From the NCBI GenBank assembly GCA_020436165.1, contig JAGQYI010000010.1:1-64000 (forward strand): a stretch of 64,000 nucleotides of DNA, written 5' to 3'. The notes below the pieces were generated by a model that searched no databases, was not told the origin of the DNA, and saw only the letters and a list, made by a program, of their open reading frames with translations. Source of the DNA: Cyclobacteriaceae bacterium (GTDB lineage: Bacteria > Bacteroidota > Bacteroidia > Cytophagales > Cyclobacteriaceae). Made by a program: the position numbers and the translations under genes. Below, piece after piece: positions 1 through 8,297 of the stretch (the first letter of the stretch is position 1; the number at the start of each line of letters is the position of its first letter).

Positions 1-2
1 AA

Positions 3-128
3 GGAATAGCAATAAAAATGGTTCAGATCGAACAGTTACCAGAGATGGTTAAGTTCGTTTTTGACAATGCAAGTATAATTGTTTGGTATAAGATAATCAA
101 GAATACCATGTATTTTGTACGAATCTGA
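3..128 (+). CDS. Possible 3' end of an upstream gene (truncated by window edge)
   Basis: A reading frame is open from the first bases of the window to a TGA at 126-128, giving 41 residues that begin GIAIKMVQIEQ and end MYFVRI. It is hydrophobic and basic and could be the C-terminus of a protein whose start lies outside the window. I do not recognise a family. Against this, 41 open codons in AT-rich DNA can arise by chance, so the call is tentative. Bases 129-201 between it and serS hold an AT-rich leader. Confidence 0.3.
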   Translation, partial: GIAIKMVQIEQLPEMVKFVFDNASIIVWYKIIKNTMYFVRI

Positions 129-201
129 TATTTATGCGCTAAGCTCCATCTTTTAATTGTGGCTTATTGCCTTATTTTGCACTTAATTAAAATGCATTAA
201 A

Positions 202-1476
202 ATGTTACAAGTTGCACAAGTTCTTAAGGATAAGGAAGCCATACTGCATGGTTTAAAGAAGAGAAATTTTAAGGAACCCGAGAAAGCTGTTGATACTCTA
301 TTGGAGTTGGATGAAAAAAGAAAGTCGCTGCAACAAAGACACGATAACGCATTGGCAGAAACAAACCTGCTTTCGAAGCAGATTGGCCAGCTAATGGCCC
401 AAGGCAAGAAAGAAGAAGCCGAAACAATAAAGGTAAAGACTGCAGAATATAAGAACGAAGGCAAAATACTCGGAGAGGAACTAAAAGCAGTTGAAGATGA
501 GTTGAGAGAATTGCTTTACACCATTCCCAATGTTCCTAATGCAAAAGTACCTGCGGGTACTACAGAGCAGGACAATGTGGTTGAAAGTACACATGGCGAA
601 ATTCCTCAGTTGCATGATGCTGCAAAACCTCACTGGGAACTTATTGAGCAATACGACATCATAGATTTTGAGCTTGGGAATAAAATTACCGGTGCAGGGT
701 TCCCCGTTTATAAAGGCAAGGGTGCAAAGCTGCAACGTGCTTTGATAAATTTCTTTTTGGATGAAGCTGAAAAAGCAGGGTATGGTGAAGTTCAACCTCC
801 AATTATGATTAACCAGGCTTCAGGTTATGGTACGGGCCAATTACCCGATAAGGAAGGCCAGATGTATCATGCCACGGAAGATGACTACTATTTGATACCC
901 ACCGCTGAAGTTCCTATAACTAACATTTACAGAGATGTAATACTACAGTTGGACGAGCTACCCAAAAAACATGTGGGCTATACCCCATGCTTTAGAAGAG
1001 AGGCAGGCTCATGGGGAGCGCATGTACGTGGTTTGAACCGCCTGCACCAATTTGATAAAGTGGAAATCGTTCAGATTCAGCATCCAGATCAATCCTACGA
1101 TGCGTTGAATGAAATGAGTAGCTATATTCAATCGCTATTGAAAAAGCTGGAGTTGCCATATCGCGTATTGTTATTGTGTGGAGGCGATTTAGGTTTTACA
1201 TCTGCCATTACCTATGATATGGAAGTTTTTTCTGCTGCCCAGCAGAAGTGGCTGGAGGTTAGCTCGGTAAGTAATTTCGAAACGTTCCAGGCCAACCGAC
1301 TAAAACTTCGTTTTAAGGATGAGAACAAAAAAACTCAGCTATTGCATACACTAAACGGCAGCGCCTTGGCTTTGCCAAGAATTGTGGCTGCTATTCTGGA
1401 AAACAACCAAACCCCGGAAGGGATTAAAGTACCAAAAGTACTTGTGCCTTACTGTGGATTTGAGTGGATTAATTAA
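202..1476 (+). CDS. serS: Seryl-tRNA synthetase
   Basis: Cytoplasmic class II aminoacyl-tRNA synthetase that charges tRNA-Ser (and tRNA-Sec where present) with serine using ATP. The 424 residues match the usual length. Residues 1-105 form the charged, helical tRNA-binding coiled-coil arm. The catalytic core follows, with the serine-site motif TAEVP at 234-238, motif 2 (CFRREAGSWG onward, with arginines that hold ATP) from about 263, and motif 3 (NGSALALPRIVAAILE) at 385-400. The ATG at 202 begins directly with the expected N-terminal strand, so the start is secure. Its stop overlaps the stop of the convergent DUF721 gene by four bases. No T-box or other leader element is visible. Confidence 0.97.
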   Translation: MLQVAQVLKDKEAILHGLKKRNFKEPEKAVDTLLELDEKRKSLQQRHDNALAETNLLSKQIGQLMAQGKKEEAETIKVKTAEYKNEGKILGEELKAVEDELRELLYTIPNVPNAKVPAGTTEQDNVVESTHGEIPQLHDAAKPHWELIEQYDIIDFELGNKITGAGFPVYKGKGAKLQRALINFFLDEAEKAGYGEVQPPIMINQASGYGTGQLPDKEGQMYHATEDDYYLIPTAEVPITNIYRDVILQLDELPKKHVGYTPCFRREAGSWGAHVRGLNRLHQFDKVEIVQIQHPDQSYDALNEMSSYIQSLLKKLELPYRVLLLCGGDLGFTSAITYDMEVFSAAQQKWLEVSSVSNFETFQANRLKLRFKDENKKTQLLHTLNGSALALPRIVAAILENNQTPEGIKVPKVLVPYCGFEWIN

Positions 1477-1787
1477 AGAAAAGCCACATCTTCAACAATT
1501 CCGGGGCCAATTTCTTTAGTAAACAATTCAAGAATTTTCTTTTTAGAAAGAATAAGTTCTTGTTTTAAGGGGGCTGAGCTTAATTCAACAATAAGCTTTT
1601 TGTCTTTAAAGAACAATTTGGTAGTTCGGCTGGCAATTGGTTTGCCCATAAGCTTTGGCCAAAGTGCAATTACGGTACCTTCATCAACTTTACGCTTCAA
1701 ATGGTAGGTTTCGTACATCTGATCAATCGCCTCTTTTAAAGCGGTGGGTTCGGCTTTACGATAATTCTCATTTTTGGGTCGGCTCAT
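1473..1787 (-). CDS. DUF721 / DciA-like protein
   Basis: A 104-residue protein of the DUF721 family. The family includes DciA, the ancestral loader of the replicative helicase DnaB, which makes a DNA-replication role plausible. It carries the family core around ALWPKLMGKPIASRT (about residues 41-55), followed by a beta-rich segment ending in SAPLKQELIL. I chose the ATG at 1787 (MSRPKNENYRK); a longer frame from 1826 adds 13 residues that would lie deeper inside recF. The gene overlaps the 3' end of recF by about 20 bases and runs in the same direction, so the two are probably co-transcribed and translationally coupled. DciA function is inferred from the family, not proven here. Confidence 0.85.
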   Translation of the reverse strand: MSRPKNENYRKAEPTALKEAIDQMYETYHLKRKVDEGTVIALWPKLMGKPIASRTTKLFFKDKKLIVELSSAPLKQELILSKKKILELFTKEIGPGIVEDVAFL

Positions 1788-2895
1788 AATCAGTTGTGTT
1801 TTGAACTTTTCCTTTTTCAATTTCAAATATACGGGCCTTCAGCTGGTTGTGCTCCAACAGGGCCATGGTTCTTTCAGGCCGGGCATCTGTTATAAAAAGC
1901 TGGCCATACGTTTCATGCGTTACCTTTTTCAAAAGCATTTGCATGCGCTCATCGTCTAGTTTGTCAAAAACATCATCGAGAAGAAGCGCTGGTTTTAAGT
2001 TTTTTTGACTTGCCAACAAATCGTATTGGGCTAGCTTAAGCGCTATTAAAAAAGATTTTTGCTGACCTTGAGACCCATGTCGTTTCAAGGGTTTATCAAA
2101 AATGGTGAATAAAAAACCATCTTTATGAATGCCCACGTTGGTTCGCTGCAAAACCTTATCTCTTTGCAGAGATTGATTGTATCTATCCTTCAAACTACCT
2201 TCTGATAATTGGCTCTCGTACGTAATGGAGACTGATTCATTTTGCGATTGAAGGGATGCGTAGTGTTGCTCAAAAAAGTCAAGAAATTGATTCAAATAAT
2301 TTGCCCGCTCTTCGTAAATAGGTGTTCCGTGTTCTATTAATTGAGAAGTATAGGTTTGAAGAAGATCGCTATCCAAACGGCCACTATCACTGAATTGCTT
2401 TAGCAAAGCATTTCGGTTCTTTAGAGCAAAATTGTAAGCAATTAAATGGCGTAAGTAAGCTTTATTCGATTGGCTCATAGCTGAATCAAAAAATCTTCTT
2501 CTGATCTCATTACTATCGTAAATTAGATCTGAATCGTTAGGCGAAATCATCACAAGAGGAAACAAGCCAATGTGCTCACTTAATTTTTCGTGTTCTTTTT
2601 TATCAACTCGTACTTCTTTCTTTTTTCCCAATTGCACAGAACAGCTAACAACGTGTTTCTTTTTATTGATTTCTACGGCTGATTTTATAATGAATAACTC
2701 TTCATCAAATTTTATGTTGGCACTATCTACAGCGTTTATCGAGCTTTTGGTAATAGATAAATAGTGCAAAGCATCCAGAATATTTGTTTTGCCGGCACCA
2801 TTATGGCCAGTAAAGCAGTTTAGCCCTTTTTCAAAGCCAATGTCCAGTGTTTCAAAATTTTTAAAATTGAATAAGGACAAGTTTTTGAAAATCAT
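1768..2895 (-). CDS. recF: DNA replication/repair protein RecF
   Basis: RecF is an SMC/ABC-type ATPase. With RecO and RecR it helps load RecA on gapped single-stranded DNA during replication-fork repair. The 375 residues contain Walker A GHNGAGKT at 30-37, an ABC signature KRHGSQGQQKS at about 271-281, and Walker B ALLLDDVFDKLDD from 303 with the D-loop after it. Length and motif order match the family. The ATG at 2895 starts the typical MIFKNLSLFNFKNF strand. The gene is followed by the overlapping DUF721/DciA-like gene, a pairing that links repair and helicase loading. The start lies only 97 bases from the divergent pdhA start, so the two genes share an intergenic promoter region. Confidence 0.97.
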   Translation of the reverse strand: MIFKNLSLFNFKNFETLDIGFEKGLNCFTGHNGAGKTNILDALHYLSITKSSINAVDSANIKFDEELFIIKSAVEINKKKHVVSCSVQLGKKKEVRVDKKEHEKLSEHIGLFPLVMISPNDSDLIYDSNEIRRRFFDSAMSQSNKAYLRHLIAYNFALKNRNALLKQFSDSGRLDSDLLQTYTSQLIEHGTPIYEERANYLNQFLDFFEQHYASLQSQNESVSITYESQLSEGSLKDRYNQSLQRDKVLQRTNVGIHKDGFLFTIFDKPLKRHGSQGQQKSFLIALKLAQYDLLASQKNLKPALLLDDVFDKLDDERMQMLLKKVTHETYGQLFITDARPERTMALLEHNQLKARIFEIEKGKVQNTTDYEPTQK

Positions 2896-2916
2896 GGTAG
2901 GATTTAAGTATTTTTG
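2884..2916 (+). promoter_or_regulatory. Candidate Bacteroidota promoter for pdhA
   Basis: TTTG at 2884-2887 is followed, after 21 bases, by TATTTTTG at 2909-2916, a perfect match to the Bacteroidota -7 element TAnnTTTG. The site points towards pdhA and overlaps the first codons of the divergent recF. The transcript would start near 2923. Confidence 0.6.
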
Positions 2917-2991
2917 CAGCCAAGTTAATTAAAAGACCTGCATTCACTAACTTCGCAGGTTCAAATAACAACCAAAGGTAGCTAGAAAAAA

Positions 2992-4017
2992 ATGGCAACA
3001 TCAAAAACAAAAAAAGCACCGGCAACCAAAGTAAAATTTTCGAAAGAAACCTATTTAAACTGGTATGAGCAAATGCTGCTTATGCGTAGGTTCGAAGAAA
3101 AAGCGGGCCAATTGTATGGCCAGCAAAAAATCCGGGGATTTTGTCACTTGTATATAGGACAGGAAGCTTGTGCAGCAGGCTCTGTTTCCGCATTGAAAGA
3201 AGGTGATAAGTATATTACTGCCTATCGCGACCACGCGCACCCCATTGCTTTGGGTTCTGATCCTAATAAAATAATGGCAGAACTTTTCGGTAAAGAAACA
3301 GGTATTTCCAAAGGTAAAGGTGGCTCAATGCACATGTTCGACAAAGAGCACCATTTTTATGGTGGCCATGGTATTGTAGGTGGTCAGGTGCCGTTGGGTG
3401 TTGGTATTGCATTTGCAGAAAAATACAGAGGCTCTGATAACCTGTGTGTTACCTACATGGGAGATGGTGCCGTACGTCAGGGAGCTTTTCACGAAGCCTT
3501 GAACCTGGCAATGACCATGAAACTTCCTGTTTTGTTTGTGATTGAAAACAACGGGTACGCTATGGGTACCTCGGTAGCCCGTACATCCAATGTTACCGAT
3601 TTATCGGAACTGGGTAGAGCTTATGAAATGCCTTCCGAATCAGTAGATGCTATGAATGTGGAGAATGTGCATACTGCTGTTGAAAAAGCGGCCGCAAGAG
3701 CAAGAAAAGGAGATGGGCCCACTTTATTGGAATTCAGGACCTATCGCTACAAAGGTCACTCCATGTCAGATCCTGCAAAGTACAGAACCAAGGAGGAGGT
3801 AGAACAATACAAACAGATGGATCCTATTGAGCAGGTAAAACAGGTTATACTTAAAAATAAGTTTGCTTCCGAAGAAGATTTGGCAGCACTTGATAAATCA
3901 CTTAAAGATCGGGTAAATGAAAGTGTGAAGTTTGCAGAAGGATCAGACTTCCCGGCTGCTAGTCAGGCATTTGAACATGTTTATGTGCAGGAAGATTACC
4001 CATTCGAGATGGGATAA
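2992..4017 (+). CDS. pdhA: Pyruvate dehydrogenase E1 component, alpha subunit
   Basis: The alpha subunit of the thiamine-diphosphate-dependent E1 enzyme of the pyruvate dehydrogenase complex, which decarboxylates pyruvate to feed acetyl-CoA. The 341 residues show the TPP/Mg motif beginning at GDGAVRQGAFHEA (157-169) and closing at ENNGYAM (185-191). The E1-alpha loop YRYKGHSMSDPAKYR (251-265) holds the serine region that is phosphorylated in eukaryotic homologues. The first 15 residues are Lys/Ala/Thr-rich and disordered. A branched-chain oxoacid E1-alpha is the alternative, but the motif set fits PdhA better. No E1-beta, E2 or E3 gene is adjacent, so the partners must be encoded elsewhere. 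A hairpin (2936-2960) lies in the leader. Confidence 0.93.
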   Translation: MATSKTKKAPATKVKFSKETYLNWYEQMLLMRRFEEKAGQLYGQQKIRGFCHLYIGQEACAAGSVSALKEGDKYITAYRDHAHPIALGSDPNKIMAELFGKETGISKGKGGSMHMFDKEHHFYGGHGIVGGQVPLGVGIAFAEKYRGSDNLCVTYMGDGAVRQGAFHEALNLAMTMKLPVLFVIENNGYAMGTSVARTSNVTDLSELGRAYEMPSESVDAMNVENVHTAVEKAAARARKGDGPTLLEFRTYRYKGHSMSDPAKYRTKEEVEQYKQMDPIEQVKQVILKNKFASEEDLAALDKSLKDRVNESVKFAEGSDFPAASQAFEHVYVQEDYPFEMG

Positions 4018-4058
4018 TAATAGGAAAGTAGTATTATTGCAGCCGAAATTTTAATAGC

Positions 4059-4754
4059 ATGGCTAAGAAAGGTAAAAAGCAACAAGAAGAAGGGGTATTG
4101 GAGAGTGCGGAAGTGCTTGCTGATCAACTCACAAAATCAGAAAAATTTTTAGAAGAACACAAAACGCTTGTGTTCTCATTGGCTGGTCTTTTAGCAATTG
4201 TTTTGGCCGGTTATTTTGGGTATAAATATTATATGGAAGGCCAGAACACACTGGCTCAGGACGAAATGTTTCAGGCGGTTCATTATTTCGAACAGGACAG
4301 CCTGGATTTAGCCTTAAATGGCGATGGTAATTATTACGGCTTCTTAGATGTGATCGATAACTACGGTCATACAGAAGCGGGTAATTTAGCTAACTTTTAT
4401 GTTGGTGCCATCTATATGAAAAAAGGCTCATATACATCAGCTATTCCATTCCTGGAAGATTTTAGCAGTAATGATATGGTTGTGCAAGCCAGGGCTTACA
4501 GTTTGTTGGGTGATGCTTACATGCAGCAAGGGGAATTTAGTGAAGCTGCTACCTATTATACAAAAGCGGCCGATTACAAGCCAAATAAGTACTTTACACC
4601 AGTATACTTAATGAAAGCTGGTTTGGCCTATGAAAAGCTAGAGGATTACGATAATGCATTAAAACAATACGAAAAAATCGTAACCAAGTATCCTGAATCT
4701 AATGAGGCGGATAAAGCCAAGAAATATAAAGCTGAGCTTCAATCCAAATCCTAA
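4059..4754 (+). CDS. Membrane-anchored TPR protein (YfgM-like)
   Basis: A 231-residue protein with a lysine-rich cytoplasmic start, one transmembrane helix at about residues 44-62 (VFSLAGLLAIVLAGYFGYKY), and a periplasmic domain of tetratricopeptide-type helical repeats. The last repeats are clear: AYSLLGDAYMQQGEFSEAA, then AGLAYEKLEDYDNALKQYEK. The topology resembles YfgM-type ancillary proteins that bind the SecYEG/PpiD exit site, but TPR proteins are promiscuous and this role is only inferred. It lies 41 bases after pdhA and is closed by a strong terminator at 4779-4811. Confidence 0.8.
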   Translation: MAKKGKKQQEEGVLESAEVLADQLTKSEKFLEEHKTLVFSLAGLLAIVLAGYFGYKYYMEGQNTLAQDEMFQAVHYFEQDSLDLALNGDGNYYGFLDVIDNYGHTEAGNLANFYVGAIYMKKGSYTSAIPFLEDFSSNDMVVQARAYSLLGDAYMQQGEFSEAATYYTKAADYKPNKYFTPVYLMKAGLAYEKLEDYDNALKQYEKIVTKYPESNEADKAKKYKAELQSKS

Positions 4755-4778
4755 ACTTTATAAAAGTAAATTATACGT

Positions 4779-4811
4779 AAAGGGGTAGGATTTGAATCTT
4801 ACCCCTTTTTT
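4779..4811 (+). terminator. Rho-independent terminator after the TPR gene
   Basis: A 9-base stem (AAAGGGGTA / TACCCCTTT) with a 12-base loop runs straight into a T-run at 4806-4811. It separates the pdhA/TPR transcript from ribH. Confidence 0.85.
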
Positions 4812-4825
4812 ATTTTTACAGTATT

Positions 4826-5308
4826 ATGGCAAGTAACCTAAAAAACCTAAGTGAATACTCTGAACGAAATACAGGGTCTGTTTTCGATAAAAAGTTTGGA
4901 ATAGTTGTTTCTGAATGGAATGATGAGGTAACCGGTGCCCTTTTGGAGGGAGCTATTGAAACCTTGAAAGAGCAAGGAGCACAAAAGAAAAACATTAAAG
5001 TGCATTATGTGCCAGGTAGCTTTGAACTACCACTTGGGGCTCAGTTTTTGGCTCAAAATAAAAAGTTTGATGCCGTGATTTGTTTGGGATGCGTAATTCA
5101 GGGTGAAACCCGTCATTTTGATTTTATATGCGATGCAGTAGCCCAGGGAATTTGTAATGTAGGCCTTAAGTACAACAAACCGGTAGTTTTTGGAGTGTTG
5201 ACAACGGATAATTTGCAGCAGGCATTGGATAGGGCAGGAGGCAAACACGGAAACAAAGGAGAAGCAGCAGCTATTACTGCTGTTAAGATGTTGGGGTTTA
5301 ACAATTAA
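4826..5308 (+). CDS. ribH: 6,7-dimethyl-8-ribityllumazine synthase
   Basis: Lumazine synthase condenses 5-amino-6-ribitylaminouracil with dihydroxybutanone phosphate in the penultimate step of riboflavin synthesis. The 160-residue length is typical. The substrate-binding segments are all present: FGIVVSEWNDEV (about 24-35), VPGSFELPLGAQ (about 62-73), and GCVIQGETRHFDF, which contains the catalytic histidine. The protein normally forms pentamers or a 60-mer capsid. It starts 15 bases after the preceding terminator, so its promoter must be very close, and lysC follows after 10 bases. No FMN riboswitch fold is visible in the short leader. ribD lies 29 kb away. Confidence 0.96.
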   Translation: MASNLKNLSEYSERNTGSVFDKKFGIVVSEWNDEVTGALLEGAIETLKEQGAQKKNIKVHYVPGSFELPLGAQFLAQNKKFDAVICLGCVIQGETRHFDFICDAVAQGICNVGLKYNKPVVFGVLTTDNLQQALDRAGGKHGNKGEAAAITAVKMLGFNN

Positions 5309-5318
5309 TTTTTTTAGA

Positions 5319-6662
5319 ATGAGAGTATTAAAATTTGGAGGCACCTCCGTGGGTAGTGCAGAAAGGATGCGGCACGTTGCAGAACTGATTACCAAAACCT
5401 CAGAGCCCAAAATCATTGTTTTATCTGCAGTTTCAGGAACAACTAATAAACTGGTAGAGATCGGTGAATTATTATCTGCCCGAAGTTTGGAAATGGCTCA
5501 TTTGGCAATTGAAAAACTTTTCAGTGAATACCAGGATTTGCTTAAGGAGCTTCTTGCTAGCAATGAAATGCGTGAAATAGGTGAGGAAGTGATCAATAAT
5601 AGCTTTTCTCTCATGAAAAATTATTTGAAGTATCCTTTCGGGAAATCCAAAAACAATGAATTGCTTGCTCAGGGAGAACTTCTTTCAACAGGTTTATTCA
5701 ATTTGTATCTGGCCGAGAATGGTATTGATGCTCAGTTGATTTCAGCTTTGGATTTTATGCACTTAGATGAAAATGGGGAACCTTCATTGGAAGACATTTC
5801 CATCAAACTACAAAAGGTGCTGGAGAATTATCCTGAGCAAAAACTATTTATTACGCAAGGGTTTATTTGTTTGAATAGTGAGGGAGATATCGATAACCTG
5901 AAAAGAGGAGGCAGCGATTATACTGCTTCACTGATTGGTGCGGCACTTAATGCTGAAGAGGTAGAGATTTGGACCGACATTGATGGAATGCATAATAACG
6001 ACCCTAGAATAGTTGAAAACACAAGAGCGGTGCAGCACTTATCATTCGATGAGGCCGCTGAGCTTGCCTACTTCGGAGCTAAGATTTTACACCCTACTTC
6101 AATTTTACCGGCTCAGGAACGCGAAATACCTGTAAGGTTAAAGAACACGATGAATCCTGAGGCACCCGGTACTCTCATAGACAACACAGGAGTTACAAGA
6201 ACGGTTAAAGCAGTTGCTGCAAAGGATGGCATTACAGCTATCAAAATAAAGTCTTCTCGAATGCTACTGGCACATGGTTTTTTACTAAAGGTTTTTCAAA
6301 TTTTCGATTCCTTTAAAACTTCTATAGATCTGATTACAACCTCTGAAATTGCTGTTTCCTTAACTGTAGATGACACTTCTCATTTAGATGATATTGTGCT
6401 CGAATTGGAAAAACTTGGCTCCGTAGAGGTTGATCCTGAGCAGACGATCATTTGTCTGGTGGGTAATTTCATTATGGAAAACGGAGAGGTGGTTAATAAT
6501 CTTTTCAATGCATTAGAAAAAATGCCCGTTCGTATGATTTCGTTGGGCGGTAGTAAAAATAATATTTCTGTTCTCTTACCCGCAGCGTATAAGCAACAAG
6601 CCTTAAAGCAAATAAACGATGTTGTTTTTGGCTTAAAGGTTATGGAAATAGAAAAAGACTAA
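5319..6662 (+). CDS. lysC: Aspartate kinase (monofunctional)
   Basis: Aspartokinase phosphorylates aspartate, the first committed step to lysine, threonine, methionine and diaminopimelate. The 447 residues comprise an amino-acid kinase domain starting KFGGTSVGSAERM (5-17), with the RGGSDYTASLIGAAL substrate/ATP loop near 196-210 and FGAKILHP near 254. Two C-terminal ACT-like regulatory domains (from about 300) would sense end products. It lacks a homoserine dehydrogenase domain, so it is not ThrA. The gene follows ribH by 10 bases and is probably co-transcribed with it, which is an unrelated pathway pairing. Its last 30 bases overlap the convergent transporter gene. Confidence 0.94.
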   Translation: MRVLKFGGTSVGSAERMRHVAELITKTSEPKIIVLSAVSGTTNKLVEIGELLSARSLEMAHLAIEKLFSEYQDLLKELLASNEMREIGEEVINNSFSLMKNYLKYPFGKSKNNELLAQGELLSTGLFNLYLAENGIDAQLISALDFMHLDENGEPSLEDISIKLQKVLENYPEQKLFITQGFICLNSEGDIDNLKRGGSDYTASLIGAALNAEEVEIWTDIDGMHNNDPRIVENTRAVQHLSFDEAAELAYFGAKILHPTSILPAQEREIPVRLKNTMNPEAPGTLIDNTGVTRTVKAVAAKDGITAIKIKSSRMLLAHGFLLKVFQIFDSFKTSIDLITTSEIAVSLTVDDTSHLDDIVLELEKLGSVEVDPEQTIICLVGNFIMENGEVVNNLFNALEKMPVRMISLGGSKNNISVLLPAAYKQQALKQINDVVFGLKVMEIEKD

Positions 6663-8171
6663 CCAAACAATAAAGAACAACGGTAGCAAAAAGGGAATTG
6701 AGAATCGAACAATATAGCCGAAGAAAGAAGGCATTTTAATGCCTAACTGTTCTGCGATGGATTTAACCATAAAATTAGGACCATTGCCAATGTAGGTCAG
6801 TGAGCCGAAAAATACCGCTGCAATTGAAATGGAACGAAGCAACAAAATTCCATCCGGTAATTCTCCCATAGCAAATTGACGGACGTGTTCTATATTATTG
6901 ATATCTCCATGAACCGATGCCATGGCCGCTGCTAAAAAGTTTAAGTAAGTTGGAGCATTGTCCAAAATGCCGGAAAGAATACCAGTTCCCCAATACAACG
7001 AGTTATGTGTTATAAATGCTGAGCCTTCAGGAGATTGGGCAAAATTGCCCACTAACTCAAGCGCAGGCATCATCGTGCCAAATATTCCAATAAAGATAAA
7101 GGCAACCTCACGAATTGGTTCAAAGCTAAAATCGTTTTGCTTTAACAGGTTTTTATCCGCCATTTTATAAGCAAGAAAGGCAACGGCAAGCATTATTAAT
7201 TCTCTTAAAAAAGAGAATTTCTGGCCATCGTAATGAATAGACGGAACCCATTCAAATACATTGGGGTCCAGAAAAACAGCGCCAACAATTATAGCCAACC
7301 ATGCAAAGTTGATACCCCCACTTATGCAAACCTTACCTGTTCTTTCACCAATTGATTCTCTTTTATTTCGAACATCCATGATAAAGAATATTACCAGGAG
7401 AACAGTCATAGCAAAAGACCACGGCACAAAATTGTGGATCAACGTCCACTGAAACGGTACGCCTTTTAAAAATCCAAGAAAAAGAGGTGGGTCGCCAATA
7501 GGCGTTAAAGAACCACCAATATTGCTAACAAGGAAAATAAAAAATATAATGTGATAGGCCTGAATACGCCCTTTATTAAGTCTCAAAAAAGGACGGATAA
7601 GTAACATGGATGCGCCAGTCGTACCTATAATATTAGCGATAATAGCACCCGTTAAAAGCATGGCAGCATTAGTTATCGGTGTAGCTTTTTTATCCACACT
7701 TATCATAATACTACCCGATGCTATGAACAAACCCGTGAGTAATGATATAAACTGAACGTATTCGAAAAAGGAATGAACGGGACCATGTACGTTGTGCAAT
7801 GCAAACAAATAATACAACACTACTACTCCTGCTAAAACTATGGCCACTTTTGGATAATTATGGTGCCAGAACCTTTCAAAAAATAAGGGGCCAGTAGCAA
7901 TCATTGCTAAAAGAAGTACAAAAGGAATTACGGCCCAACCGGCAGGAGAATGATGCACTTCAGTTGTATCCTTAGACTCAACGCTTGATAAATTTTTGCT
8001 TGTATCATCGTAGTTCGACTCAACAACTGCGGTGTGTGAGGGGGCGGCAATACTTGGTGTATAAGAAGCAAATACAAGAGCTAAAAAAATACTAATTGCT
8101 AATCCACCAATTTTAAAAAATTGCAATTCTCGGTAAATCATAAACCTAAATCTATAAAATAAATTTATCAT
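6633..8171 (-). CDS. Membrane transporter of the ArsB/NhaD (CitMHS-like) superfamily
   Basis: A 512-residue integral membrane protein with about 11-12 hydrophobic helices after an N-terminal helix that resembles a signal or anchor (LAISIFLALVFASYTPSIAA). Two family signatures are visible: GGSLTPIGDPPLFLGFLKG, the re-entrant loop of this ion-transporter superfamily, and its counterpart SGILDNAPTYLNFLA in the second half. Bacteroidota homologues are annotated as sodium:proton antiporters or putative citrate transporters, and the substrate cannot be decided from sequence. A start at 8141 (MIYRELQFF) is also possible. The 3' end overlaps lysC by 30 bases on the opposite strand, so both mRNAs must be antisense to each other there. 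Confidence 0.82.
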   Translation of the reverse strand: MINLFYRFRFMIYRELQFFKIGGLAISIFLALVFASYTPSIAAPSHTAVVESNYDDTSKNLSSVESKDTTEVHHSPAGWAVIPFVLLLAMIATGPLFFERFWHHNYPKVAIVLAGVVVLYYLFALHNVHGPVHSFFEYVQFISLLTGLFIASGSIMISVDKKATPITNAAMLLTGAIIANIIGTTGASMLLIRPFLRLNKGRIQAYHIIFFIFLVSNIGGSLTPIGDPPLFLGFLKGVPFQWTLIHNFVPWSFAMTVLLVIFFIMDVRNKRESIGERTGKVCISGGINFAWLAIIVGAVFLDPNVFEWVPSIHYDGQKFSFLRELIMLAVAFLAYKMADKNLLKQNDFSFEPIREVAFIFIGIFGTMMPALELVGNFAQSPEGSAFITHNSLYWGTGILSGILDNAPTYLNFLAAAMASVHGDINNIEHVRQFAMGELPDGILLLRSISIAAVFFGSLTYIGNGPNFMVKSIAEQLGIKMPSFFGYIVRFSIPFLLPLFFIVWLVFFYFHNL

Positions 8172-8283
8172 AAAAGTACTAATCCCTTTACCTTAAACTG
8201 GTCCAACGCATTTTATTCTAACCCAAAATGGTTAAATCCAATAAATGATAACATATATGTAACATTAGAAGATACGGATGACA

Positions 8284-8291
8284 TACTTTTG
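8284..8291 (+). promoter_or_regulatory. Candidate -7 element just upstream of coaX
   Basis: TACTTTTG matches TAnnTTTG exactly and ends six bases before the ATG at 8298. If used, the transcript would be leaderless or nearly so. No TTTG lies at the expected distance upstream, so confidence is low. Confidence 0.3.
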
Positions 8292-8297
8292 GTAGCT

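Noticed and set aside
2936..2962. tRNA-like or riboswitch fold in the pdhA leader (ACCTGC/GCAGGT stem)
   Set aside because: It is a single 6-base hairpin with no further arms, too small for a tRNA or known riboswitch.
4755..4825. FMN riboswitch upstream of ribH
   Set aside because: The leader is only 71 bases, most of it taken by a Rho-independent terminator, so it cannot hold the RFN element.
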